The position numbers and the translations under genes were made by a program. A stretch of DNA of 13,420 nucleotides from an uncultured Enterococcus sp. (GTDB taxonomy: Bacteria > Bacillota > Bacilli > Lactobacillales > Enterococcaceae). The DNA is taken from assembly GCA_946409145.1 (NCBI GenBank), contig CAMJVA010000017.1, positions 1 through 13,420 on the forward strand. Direction: 5' to 3'. How positions within the stretch are numbered: the stretch's first letter is position 1; the number at the start of each line of letters is the position of its first letter. The notes below the pieces were generated by a model. That model was not told the origin of the DNA, did not search any database, and worked only from the letters and a program-made list of their open reading frames with translations. This document shows, one piece after another, positions 6,753-13,420 of the stretch.

Positions 6753-8237
6753 TTATTTATTATTTTTCCGATCATAATTTTCATATAAAATCATACCTAA
6801 AACAGTAAAGCCAATAGGACCTGCAATCATCCATAAGGTATCTTTTATACCCGCACCTTCTAACAGTGGTTGGAAAATAGTGAAGATATTAGCTCCTAAA
6901 ACTAAGACAAAAACCACAACGCTGACTAAAATAGTCATTTTTTGACTTTTGAACGCTTCAAAAGGTCGATCTAATCCGTCTTTTGCTTTAAATTTAGGAA
7001 AAGCATAAATTAAGAACAAATAAGGTAAGGTCATAGAAACATTGGCCATTAAAGTTAAGATGCGGTAAAAAACACTAGAATCTGGCATAGCAAATGAGGC
7101 TAGTAAAATAATAGCCACTACTAAAGCACATTGCGCCCACATAGCATAACTTGGCATGCCATTTTCGTTTAATTCAGTGAATTTTTTAGGCCATAATTTT
7201 TTCGGTGTCCCCATGACTAATGTTTTTAGTGGCGTATATGTTAAAGCGAAAAAGGCTCCACTATAAGCTAAAAACATCCCAATTCCTGTATAGCGAGCAA
7301 ACCAATTACCCACAGTAATCGCGGCAGCTTCACTTAAACCAATTCCTTTACCAAATTCAAATCCTAAATTATTCATCATTACATAACTAATATTTCCTAG
7401 GTTAGTAGATTTTCCAGATAAAACCATATCCCAATTCGTAGAAATTCCCCAAAGGAAAATACCCAAGGCATAACCTACAGAAATAATTAAAGCAGAAAGC
7501 ATAATTCCTCTTGGGAAATTCTTTTCCGGATTTTCTGTTTTATCAACCATTCCTCCAAGAGCTTCTAAACCACCATAGGCAAATATAGCAAATACTGCAA
7601 AGCTTAATAAGCTAATTGGTGTTTGATAACCAGGATTAGGTGAATGCATAATATTTTCCATTGGTTGTGCTAATTTTCCACCATTTGCTACTAAAATAAT
7701 TCCAGAAACAATAATTAAAATAGCATTTAAACTGGTAACCGCAAGTCCTCCCAGACTAGTGATTCTAATAATTCCTTTGACCCCTTTAATGGAAACAAAA
7801 GTAACAATGATCATCCATAAACAAGCAAGTAAGCCCACAACTTGAGTGGAACTCATCCCAAACAGAGATAATTTTTGCGTTTGGTCACTTCCGGCAAAAG
7901 CTGTGGTAAAAGGAATCCATACTTTTGAAGCGGTAGAAACCATCCACACCACATAAGAGGCAAACCACATGAATGTCCCAATAAAGGCAAATCTTGGTCC
8001 TACACTCACTTCAAGCCACTTATACATCCCGCCGTTTTCTCCTTTAATAGAAGAACCGTATTCAGCCATCATTAAAGCAAAGGGAATAAAGAAAAAAATT
8101 GCTGCAAGTACATAAAACACAATAGAACCATATCCCATTAAATAAAAGGCTACTGGTCCATTGGCAAAACCAAAGACGGTGGTAAAAATCATCATGGCTA
8201 AGGCCACAAGTGTCATACCTTTTGCTGATTTCGACAT
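6753..8237 (-). CDS. yjeM: YjeM-family amino acid permease (glutamate/GABA transporter group of the APC superfamily)
   Basis: Polytopic inner-membrane amino-acid permease or antiporter. The 494-residue product is hydrophobic throughout, with about 12 or more predicted membrane helices and no signal peptide. The N-terminal part (FTTVFGFANGPVAFYLMGYG, then FFFIPFALMMAEYG and GGMYKWLE, then FMWFASYVVWMV) closely resembles E. coli YjeM, a member of the glutamate/gamma-aminobutyrate transporter branch. Substrate is unproven, and no decarboxylase gene neighbours it, so an acid-resistance role is not supported here. ATG at 8237 follows AAGGAGTT (8246-8253). A perfect 7-bp inverted repeat with a nested hairpin lies just upstream. 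It is 132 nt downstream of the CHR transporter pair and ends at a strong terminator. Confidence 0.88.
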   Translation of the reverse strand: MSKSAKGMTLVALAMMIFTTVFGFANGPVAFYLMGYGSIVFYVLAAIFFFIPFALMMAEYGSSIKGENGGMYKWLEVSVGPRFAFIGTFMWFASYVVWMVSTASKVWIPFTTAFAGSDQTQKLSLFGMSSTQVVGLLACLWMIIVTFVSIKGVKGIIRITSLGGLAVTSLNAILIIVSGIILVANGGKLAQPMENIMHSPNPGYQTPISLLSFAVFAIFAYGGLEALGGMVDKTENPEKNFPRGIMLSALIISVGYALGIFLWGISTNWDMVLSGKSTNLGNISYVMMNNLGFEFGKGIGLSEAAAITVGNWFARYTGIGMFLAYSGAFFALTYTPLKTLVMGTPKKLWPKKFTELNENGMPSYAMWAQCALVVAIILLASFAMPDSSVFYRILTLMANVSMTLPYLFLIYAFPKFKAKDGLDRPFEAFKSQKMTILVSVVVFVLVLGANIFTIFQPLLEGAGIKDTLWMIAGPIGFTVLGMILYENYDRKNNK

Positions 8238-8254
8238 TAATTTTTAACTCCTTA

Positions 8255-8305
8255 TTGTAAGTTAGATTTTACTTTGCGTAAAAACCCTCAATGATTACCT
8301 TACAA
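8255..8305 (-). repeat. Inverted repeat with nested hairpin upstream of yjeM
   Basis: TTGTAAG (8299-8305, minus strand) and CTTACAA (8255-8261) are perfect inverted copies 37 nt apart. Inside lies a second perfect hairpin, TTTTAC/GTAAAA with a 5-nt loop (8267-8283). The proximal arm ends two bases from the yjeM Shine-Dalgarno. It could be an mRNA leader structure or an operator; no convincing promoter could be fixed upstream. Confidence 0.5.
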
Positions 8306-8344
8306 CGAAAAAAACAAAATCGCAACATCTGAAATTTTATTCAC

Positions 8345-8367
8345 GAAGTTATTTAACTTCAAAATTT
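8345..8367. repeat. Short inverted repeat after the CHR pair (weak terminator at best)
   Basis: GAAGTT and AACTTC (8345-8350, 8355-8360) form a 6-bp, 4-nt-loop hairpin just after the second CHR gene. On the minus strand it is not followed by a T-run, so termination of the CHR transcript would be inefficient and readthrough into yjeM is possible. Confidence 0.35.
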
Positions 8368-8369
8368 TT

Positions 8370-8933
8370 TTAGAGTGTTTGAATAAAGTGAGAAAAAACA
8401 TATAAAACTCCCGATAACACCATTACAAAAATAGGATTGCTTTTAAATTTCACCAGTAAAACAACACATAAAATAAAAATAATGAGTGCGGATAAATCAA
8501 AATTACTTAAAAGAACACTTTGATTTTGAAATAAAGCACTTAAGGTAATGGACACACCGGCTGTAGCAATCATTGCCACCACAGCTGGACGTAAGGTTTT
8601 TAAAACACCTTGGAGTAAATCTAAGGTACGGTATTTTAAATACAAATAAGCAATGACACTTACAATAATACAAGAAGGTAAAATGCAACCTAAAGTAGCC
8701 ACTCCAGCACCTAAAAATCCTCCCAAACGCAATCCTACAAAAGTAGCCGAATTTACAGCAATAGGTCCTGGGGTCATTTGCGAAATCGTAATAAGATCAG
8801 TAAATTCTTTCATGGCTAACCAGTGGTGCGTCGTAACTACTTCATTTTGAATTAAAGGAATCGCCGCATAGCCTCCTCCAAAACTAAAGGCCCCAATTTT
8901 TAAAAAGCTTAAAAATAATTCTAAATAAATCAT
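8370..8933 (-). CDS. Chromate (CHR) transporter family protein, second half-size subunit
   Basis: Short-chain CHR membrane protein, 187 residues, one CHR domain. Family members come as one long two-domain protein or as paired single-domain genes; this is the paired form. Seen: the N-terminal motif FSFGGGYAAIPL (GGG at 19-21), TPGPIAVN (54-61), and about five to six hydrophobic segments. The substrate may be chromate, sulfate or another oxyanion, and many members have no proven role in chromate resistance. Its start codon overlaps the upstream gene's stop by one base (TGATG), and its ribosome binding site AGGAGG lies in the end of that gene, so the two are translationally coupled and probably form a heterodimer. 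Confidence 0.88.
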   Translation of the reverse strand: MIYLELFLSFLKIGAFSFGGGYAAIPLIQNEVVTTHHWLAMKEFTDLITISQMTPGPIAVNSATFVGLRLGGFLGAGVATLGCILPSCIIVSVIAYLYLKYRTLDLLQGVLKTLRPAVVAMIATAGVSITLSALFQNQSVLLSNFDLSALIIFILCVVLLVKFKSNPIFVMVLSGVLYVFSHFIQTL

Positions 8934-9496
8934 CAGGCCTTCCTCCTTTTAACTAAAGTTTCTCCTAAACCTAAAAGGCCGCAAATGAGCACAATAGCTA
9001 CTACACTTACTTGCAAATAATAATTGGCAATAAAGGCCAAAATCATAATCACAATAAGTTGCGTTTCTCTTTCTTTAACAATACTTTTACCCATATCAAA
9101 AACCACTGCAGCAATGACTGCCCCTACACCTGCTTGCATTCCTGTTAATAATAAATTAATCAAGACATTGGTTTTAAAAACTTCATAAAAAAAGGAAATT
9201 AAGGAAATAATAACAAAAGGAGGAATAATGGTTCCTACAATCGCTAATAAAATTCCTGGAATTTTTGCTAATTTGTATCCCACAACAATCGCTCCGTTAA
9301 CCGCAATAGCTCCAGGTGCTGATTGAGCAATGGCAATGAGGTCTAGCATTTCTTTTTCATCAATCCAGTGAAAATCATCTACGAACTTTTTCTTCATTAA
9401 AGTAACAATCACATATCCTCCTCCAAAAGTGAAGGCAGACAAATATAAAGTTGAAATAAAAATTTCCCACAAGACATGCTTTTTCTTTTTTTCCAA
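8933..9496 (-). CDS. Chromate (CHR) transporter family protein, first half-size subunit
   Basis: Partner of the following CHR gene, also 187 residues with a single CHR domain. It carries FTFGGGYVIVTL (GGG at 25-27) and APGAIAVN (60-67, Ala in place of the usual Thr), then several hydrophobic helices and a basic C-terminus. Its N-terminus is Lys-rich. The start is TTG at 9496: AGGAGG (9504-9509) is correctly spaced, and the next in-frame Met (residue 34) would remove the first helix. The pair is two intact genes rather than one broken one, since each has its own conserved N-terminal motif and ribosome binding site. The roughly 100 nt upstream hold a possible attenuator. Confidence 0.87.
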   Translation of the reverse strand: MEKKKKHVLWEIFISTLYLSAFTFGGGYVIVTLMKKKFVDDFHWIDEKEMLDLIAIAQSAPGAIAVNGAIVVGYKLAKIPGILLAIVGTIIPPFVIISLISFFYEVFKTNVLINLLLTGMQAGVGAVIAAVVFDMGKSIVKERETQLIVIMILAFIANYYLQVSVVAIVLICGLLGLGETLVKRRKA

Positions 9497-9540
9497 AATA
9501 ATCCCTCCTACTCACTTATTATCTATTACTTTTTAAAAAG

Positions 9541-9606
9541 AAAAAAGAGAATTTTTTCTCAGGTCTCAAGGAATAAATAGTTAGGTAAAAGTGACCTGCT
9601 TTCTCC
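9541..9606 (-). promoter_or_regulatory. Candidate transcription attenuator in the CHR leader
   Basis: Read on the minus strand: CAGGTC (9593-9598) pairs with GACCTG (9560-9565) across a 27-nt loop. It is directly followed by a GAGAA-AAAA-TTCTC hairpin (9547-9560) and then TTTTTTC and more Ts, a terminator-like arrangement before the CHR start. A second GAGAA (9601-9605) could pair with the same TTCTC, and AGGT (9594-9597) can instead pair with a nearby ACCT, so alternative folds exist. The terminator stem is only 5 bp. A weak promoter (TTAAAA-18-TAAAAT) may lie just upstream. The function is inference. Confidence 0.4.
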
Positions 9607-9644
9607 AGAATTTTAAAAAAAGGCATTGCTCTTTTTTAAGCCCC

Positions 9645-9679
9645 AAAAAAGACTGCAAAAGGCAATTTACCTTTTGCAG
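9645..9679 (-). terminator. Terminator of the GH20 hexosaminidase gene
   Basis: A perfect 10-bp stem, CTGCAAAAGG (9653-9662) with CCTTTTGCAG (9670-9679), and a 7-nt loop. On the minus strand it is followed by TCTTTTTT, 14 nt after the stop codon of the hexosaminidase gene. Confidence 0.9.
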
Positions 9680-9692
9680 CCTTAGTCTTCAT

Positions 9693-11048
9693 TTATTTAA
9701 AAAATTGTTGGGCGATTTTTTCAATGACTTTCTTATCTCCTAAGTACTGTCTATCGGCTTTTTCCATTAAAGCTGCTAAAAGATAAAAAACATCTTCTTT
9801 TACTTCATGGACTGTTTTGGCTTGAGGAATATCGGCCCAAACAGCAATAGCATTGCCATAAACTTGTTGTAATTGCTCTTTTGCAATCACTTGTTGTTGA
9901 GGAAAGCAATTTGGCTCCCAATTTTCCATGATTTTTTCATAGGTTGGATAAGTATAGGAAGCATTTTCTCCTAAGACATAATAAAAATAATTATCATTGT
10001 GATTAATGACTTCATAACCTGCCTTTAAAAAAGTATCCACAGAAGCCATATTTTTATTCCAACGTGTCCAATAGCTAACGAGGCAATCTTTTTCTAAATG
10101 AATTTTTTCATCACGGTTCACTCGATAAAAGCCATCATTCCAAACCATTGGAATAAAGCCTAATTGTTTCACAAAAGCCATTAAATCATTCACATACTCA
10201 ATTAAAACTTCTATTCCACTAGCAGTGGGGCCGTATTTTTCTGTAGCATAACTAGCCAAAGTGGGATAATCATGGAGATTATCAAAAGGTACAAATTCAT
10301 CTGCTCCAATATGAAAATAACGACACTCTTGAAAAAGTTCACCATACTCTTTATAAAGAGATTTAACAAAAGCCACCGCTTCTGGATTTAAAATATCTAA
10401 AGCGCGCTCATCTTTTTCCAATTGTCCTTGTTCATTTAATTTAGTCAATCGCCAATTAGGATAATTAGCTAAAGCATGCTTTAAATGTCCTGGTGTATCT
10501 AAATCTGGAATAATTCCAATGTGCCGTACCCGAGCATATTGGAGTAATTCCCGAATTTCACTTTTAGTTAAATGTTCTTTTGAAGCAAGCCAAGGATAGT
10601 TGTCTGAGGCAATGCGGAAGCCTTCATTTTCTGAAAAATGAAGCTGCAACTGATCAAAATTAAAGAGAGCTAACATATCTACAAATTCTTTTAAGCTCTC
10701 TAAAGGATAATGTTTTCGACCAATATCTAACATGAGCAGTTTATGAGGTAAATTTTCTTGAAGAATTTCCTTTTCTTTAATAATGTCTCCACTCACATAG
10801 TGTTGCAAAAAAACCATACTCGTTTTAAATAAATTTTGTTCGTTAGAAGCCCTTAACACGATTGTTTCTGAGTTACTTTCAATAGTCGAAGCTTTTATTT
10901 TTGGATCAATAATAAATTCTAAATTTCCAGTTTTTACAATCGGGAGCTCTTTAGGATAAAATTTTTCCCAAATGCGATTAAAAGATTTCATGCAAGCTAA
11001 AACTAAATTATTTCCTTTTATTCCAGTAATACTGATTTTTTCTTCCAC
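9693..11048 (-). CDS. Cytoplasmic GH20 beta-N-acetylhexosaminidase
   Basis: Glycoside hydrolase family 20 enzyme that removes terminal beta-linked GlcNAc or GalNAc, using the substrate acetamido group as nucleophile. In the 451-residue product a small N-terminal alpha/beta domain (about 1-95) precedes a TIM barrel that starts near LLMLDIGRKHYP. The catalytic pair is Asp250-Glu251 in FHIGADE. Other conserved barrel parts are PDLDTPGH (His188), VWNDG (Trp303) and VWAD (Trp404). There is no signal peptide, so it should act inside the cell on imported oligosaccharides; no sugar transporter is adjacent. The start is GTG at 11048: an in-frame stop lies just upstream, and AGGAG (11061-11065) is a slightly long 12 nt away. 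It lies 83 nt downstream of the threonine dehydratase gene, with no terminator seen between them, and may be cotranscribed with it. Confidence 0.92.
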   Translation of the reverse strand: MEEKISITGIKGNNLVLACMKSFNRIWEKFYPKELPIVKTGNLEFIIDPKIKASTIESNSETIVLRASNEQNLFKTSMVFLQHYVSGDIIKEKEILQENLPHKLLMLDIGRKHYPLESLKEFVDMLALFNFDQLQLHFSENEGFRIASDNYPWLASKEHLTKSEIRELLQYARVRHIGIIPDLDTPGHLKHALANYPNWRLTKLNEQGQLEKDERALDILNPEAVAFVKSLYKEYGELFQECRYFHIGADEFVPFDNLHDYPTLASYATEKYGPTASGIEVLIEYVNDLMAFVKQLGFIPMVWNDGFYRVNRDEKIHLEKDCLVSYWTRWNKNMASVDTFLKAGYEVINHNDNYFYYVLGENASYTYPTYEKIMENWEPNCFPQQQVIAKEQLQQVYGNAIAVWADIPQAKTVHEVKEDVFYLLAALMEKADRQYLGDKKVIEKIAQQFFK

Positions 11049-11131
11049 TGTTTACCTAGTCTCCTTTTGAGTATCGTTCATAGAACCATTGGTAAAATTT
11101 TTAAAATAAGTTCATTTTTTCATCCATATCT

Positions 11132-12088
11132 TTACACTAAACTTTTCAATAGTTCAATATCAATATTTCCTCCAGAAACCACCGCAACTGTTTTTTTACC
11201 TTTTAATAAATGATCTAAAGAACCACTTAAAATTGCCGCTGTAGATAAAGCTCCTGCTCCTTCTGCTAATACTTTTTCTTTTTTCAATAAATATTCAATC
11301 GCATCTCTAATTTCCTGTTCTTCTACTAAGACGGTTTCATCAATATAATCTTTTAAAATATCATAAGTAAGTTCTCCAGCTAAGGCCACATCACACCCGT
11401 CAGCTAAAGTACGATTCGTCCGATTTTCTACTAATTGATTATTCCAAATGGAGCTGATCATCCCATGAACTCCATAAGCTTGCACTCCAATAAGTTGAAT
11501 TTCTGGCTTCACTTTTTTTACAGCAAGGGCAATACCAGAAATTAACCCTCCACCCCCAATAGGCACAATTAAATTGTCCACTTCTGGCCAGTCTTGTAAA
11601 ATTTCTGTTCCAATGGTTCCTTGACCAACAATCACATCTAAATCATCAAAAGGTGACACAAAAACTTCCCCGGTTTTTTTAGCTTCTCCAAAAGCAGCTT
11701 GTTTTGTTTCATCAAAATTTTTTCCCACTAAAACAACTTCTGCCCCATATTCTGCTGTGGCTTCTACTTTGGTTTTCGGTGCTGTTTCTGGCATGAAAAT
11801 GCGCGCTTTAATACCTAACATTTTCCCCGCTAAAGCAACTCCTTGAGCATGATTTCCTGCTGAAGCGGCAATGACGCCACGCTTTTTTTCTTCTGGCGTT
11901 AAATTTCTTAATTTATTATAGGCCCCGCGTAATTTAAATGAGCCTGTTTTTTGTAAATTTTCTAATTTTAACCGAATTTCTCCATTTTTTCTTCCAGATA
12001 AAATGGAAGAGGGAGGCATTGGAGTATGAATAACGATTTTTTCAACTGCTGCAAAAGCTTTATCTTCTATAGATTCACTGATTAACAT
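11132..12088 (-). CDS. tdcB: Threonine dehydratase (catabolic type, PLP-dependent)
   Basis: Converts L-threonine to 2-oxobutyrate and ammonia (often also serine to pyruvate), in the cytoplasm. The 318-residue product has the fold-type II PLP signatures: GSFKLRGA with the Schiff-base Lys52, SAGNHAQG (76-83), the phosphate-binding GGGG loop (178-181) and SGGN (305-308). It stops after the catalytic domain and lacks the C-terminal ACT-like regulatory domain of biosynthetic IlvA, hence the catabolic assignment; databases may label it ilvA. I start at ATG 12088. An in-frame GTG at 12097 overlaps the AGGAGT ribosome binding site and is unlikely. An extended -10 promoter and a perfect cre-consensus match upstream suggest CcpA control. 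It is divergent from the secreted-protein gene. Confidence 0.93.
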   Translation of the reverse strand: MLISESIEDKAFAAVEKIVIHTPMPPSSILSGRKNGEIRLKLENLQKTGSFKLRGAYNKLRNLTPEEKKRGVIAASAGNHAQGVALAGKMLGIKARIFMPETAPKTKVEATAEYGAEVVLVGKNFDETKQAAFGEAKKTGEVFVSPFDDLDVIVGQGTIGTEILQDWPEVDNLIVPIGGGGLISGIALAVKKVKPEIQLIGVQAYGVHGMISSIWNNQLVENRTNRTLADGCDVALAGELTYDILKDYIDETVLVEEQEIRDAIEYLLKKEKVLAEGAGALSTAAILSGSLDHLLKGKKTVAVVSGGNIDIELLKSLV

Positions 12089-12106
12089 TGTGGTCACTCC
12101 TTCAAA

Positions 12107-12121
12107 TGATTTCGCTTACAT
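12107..12121 (-). promoter_or_regulatory. Candidate CcpA cre site at the threonine dehydratase promoter
   Basis: ATGTAAGCGAAATCA on the minus strand matches the cre consensus WTGNAANCGNWNNCW at every defined position. It overlaps the end of the -10 box and covers the start site, where CcpA binding would repress. No binding data; sequence match only. Confidence 0.6.
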
Positions 12122-12147
12122 TCTATCATTTCAAAAGTAAAACACAA
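12120..12147 (-). promoter_or_regulatory. Promoter of the threonine dehydratase gene
   Basis: TAGAAT (12120-12125) with an extended -10 TG (12127-12128 on the minus strand), and a weak -35 TTGTGT (12142-12147) 16 nt upstream. The extended -10 would compensate for the poor -35. Confidence 0.6.
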
Positions 12148-12214
12148 TAAAAAAATTCTTACTTTTCTTCAACTATTTCAACTTTTATTTAAAAAAACAC
12201 ACCCTTAAATAGAA

Positions 12215-12243
12215 TTGTTATTGATAAAAATCTATTATATAAT
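12215..12243 (+). promoter_or_regulatory. Sigma-A promoter of the repeat-tailed secreted protein
   Basis: TTGTTA (12215-12220), a 17-nt spacer and a perfect TATAAT (12238-12243). Start expected near 12250, giving a leader of about 60 nt. A one-mismatch cre-like 15-mer lies in that leader at 12262-12276. Confidence 0.8.
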
Positions 12244-12310
12244 AAGCTTGTTACTTAAGCATAGTAAACGGATGCAAAAAATTATTCATCTGAAAAAAGG
12301 AGTTCCCTGA

Positions 12311-13408
12311 ATGAAATTAGAATTAACTAAAAAAGTTGTTCTCACAAGTGTGGCTGGTATCATTATTGTTGCCAGTTTAGCTGTTGGTGGCGTTTATGCT
12401 CACTCAAAAAATGTTGCCGCTTCTGTCATTGGAAAAGTTGAAAAGCAAAACTATGAAAATCTTGAAACTTTAGACGAAATATCAAAAGAAATTGATCAAT
12501 TTTATTTTAGTACAGAGGGCTTTTTAAAGGGAGATTTAACCCAAGAAACAATCACGGCGATGGAAGAAAAAATCGCTAAACTTTCTTTTAAGCAATCTGA
12601 TATTCCAGAAAAGAAATTAAAAGTGACCACTAGTCGGGTTTTAACGAAACAAACAGAATTAAAAGATAAATTAGCTGCTTTGAAAAGTGCTTTTACCTTG
12701 CAAGATAGTGTGAATGTTTTATTTGAAAGTCCTGTTATTGTAGAAGATCAATTCAATGATACTGTTGCTTTAAAAGCAGATACAACAGCTGAAAGTCTAA
12801 CAGCAGCTCAAACTCTCATTACTGGAGAAACAGCTTTTGATAACCTTTTAAAAACGGCCATTGATTCTGGTACTCAGCAATTAAATACCAGAAATGAAGC
12901 ACAAAACTTAATGAACACCTTAGTGGATCCTCAAGGAAATGTATTAAGCGATGCCACTCGGGTAAATTATGACAGTGCCAAAGCACTTGTTTCAACTTTA
13001 AAAGAAGGTGAAGTTAAAACTAATTTCACCACTCAACTAGGAAACGTCTTAGCTGCTATTGAAAGCAATGAACAAGCTGAAGCTGCCGTACAAGTAGAAG
13101 CTGAAAATTCTTACGAAGATTCAACCACTGATGATAATATTTACAATAATAGTGATGACAATAGTAATGATAATTCTTACAGTAACAATTATGACAATAG
13201 TGAGGATGATTCTTACAGTAATAGCTACAACAATAATTACGATAATTCTTATAGTGACAGTAATACAAACACCGATAGTAATTATAATGACCCTACTCCC
13301 CCAGACAATACGGATAATGATGATACAGAAAGTACCGAAAGCACTCCAACAGACAGCACTGGAGAAAATACTGGGGATGAAGTAGATGAAGCAGAAGTCA
13401 CTCAATAG
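12311..13408 (+). CDS. Secreted or membrane-anchored protein with Asn/Asp/Ser/Tyr-rich tail
   Basis: I do not recognise this family. The 365-residue product begins with a basic N-terminus and a hydrophobic stretch (about 9-28) that can serve as a signal peptide, with possible cleavage after VYA (residue 30), or as a single membrane anchor. There is no lipobox cysteine. Residues 35-260 look mainly alpha-helical and polar. From about 268 to the end the sequence is low-complexity: Asn, Asp, Ser and Tyr with a 12-residue repeat, then a Thr/Glu/Asp/Pro-rich end. There is no LPXTG sorting signal and no C-terminal membrane segment, so it is not sortase-anchored. ATG 12311 follows AAAAGGAGTT (12296-12303). 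A strong promoter precedes it. It is a monocistronic candidate, but the downstream region is outside the window. Confidence 0.85.
   Translation: MKLELTKKVVLTSVAGIIIVASLAVGGVYAHSKNVAASVIGKVEKQNYENLETLDEISKEIDQFYFSTEGFLKGDLTQETITAMEEKIAKLSFKQSDIPEKKLKVTTSRVLTKQTELKDKLAALKSAFTLQDSVNVLFESPVIVEDQFNDTVALKADTTAESLTAAQTLITGETAFDNLLKTAIDSGTQQLNTRNEAQNLMNTLVDPQGNVLSDATRVNYDSAKALVSTLKEGEVKTNFTTQLGNVLAAIESNEQAEAAVQVEAENSYEDSTTDDNIYNNSDDNSNDNSYSNNYDNSEDDSYSNSYNNNYDNSYSDSNTNTDSNYNDPTPPDNTDNDDTESTESTPTDSTGENTGDEVDEAEVTQ
13169..13276 (+). repeat. Three tandem 36-bp coding repeats in the tail
   Basis: Three successive 36-base units (13169-13204, 13205-13240, 13241-13276) encode 12-residue units related to DNSYSNNYDNSE, then DDSYSNSYNNNY, then DNSYSDSNTNTD. 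The third is the most diverged at its end. Surrounding codons have the same bias without clear periodicity. Such repeats can change copy number by slippage. Confidence 0.75.
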
Positions 13409-13420
13409 TCACTTATTAAG

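Noticed and set aside
8370..9496. CHR pair as one frameshifted transporter gene
   Set aside because: Both halves carry a complete conserved N-terminal motif, a proper ribosome binding site and a clean TGATG junction, which is the normal paired short-CHR arrangement.
12262..12276. cre-like 15-mer in the leader of the repeat-tailed protein gene
   Set aside because: One mismatch at a conserved position (A for T at position 2), and no catabolic role suggested for the gene. Mentioned only as a note.
13056..13405. Open frames on both strands across the repeat tail
   Set aside because: They arise from the low-complexity codon pattern of the real gene, give Tyr/Cys/His- or Ile/Thr/Val-only peptides and lack ribosome binding sites.
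12311..13408. Sortase-anchored surface protein
   Set aside because: There is no LPXTG-like motif, C-terminal hydrophobic segment or basic tail; the protein ends in an acidic stretch and a stop at 13406-13408.

Overview
The window is chromosomal DNA from a low-GC Gram-positive bacterium, most likely an Enterococcus or a close relative in the Lactobacillales. This rests on the AT-rich composition, strong AGGAGG-type ribosome binding sites, near-consensus sigma-A promoters (TTGACA-17-TATAAT), RNase Y as the mRNA-decay nuclease, a cysteine-free ribosomal protein S4, and a YjeM-type amino-acid permease. Genus assignment is inference. No tRNA, rRNA, insertion sequence, prophage or CRISPR array is visible, so it reads as ordinary core/accessory chromosome.

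Layout. (1) 12-1586, minus: RNase Y with its own strong promoter, divergent from (2) a plus-strand cluster at 1830-5337: a CorA-type metal transporter, a PP2C-like phosphatase, an unrecognised 193-residue protein overlapping the phosphatase by 17 nt, and a DHH/DHHA1 phosphoesterase. One promoter and one terminator bracket these four genes. (3) 5484-5822, plus: a small HesB/IscA-like protein with its own promoter, converging on (4) rpsD (minus) through a shared bidirectional terminator. rpsD has a leader of about 170 nt that can fold into a pseudoknot, carries a hairpin over its Shine-Dalgarno, and contains a stretch complementary to the 530 loop of 16S rRNA. (5) Still on the minus strand: a YjeM-family permease, a pair of half-size chromate (CHR) transporters translationally coupled by TGATG, a cytoplasmic GH20 beta-N-acetylhexosaminidase, and a catabolic-type threonine dehydratase. 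(6) 12311-13408, plus: a secreted or membrane-anchored protein with an Asn/Asp/Ser/Tyr-rich repetitive tail, divergent from the dehydratase.

How the genes fit together. The corA-PP2C-unknown-DHH group looks like one transcription unit, though no pathway links its members with certainty. The minus-strand block from the dehydratase to the permease is a run of separately controlled nutrient and ion genes: a perfect cre-consensus match sits on the dehydratase promoter, a hairpin plus U-tract structure lies in the leader of the CHR pair, and an inverted repeat precedes the permease start. The most interesting signals are RNA-level regulatory structures (rpsD, CHR pair, yjeM). I did not find a clear new defence or biosynthetic system.
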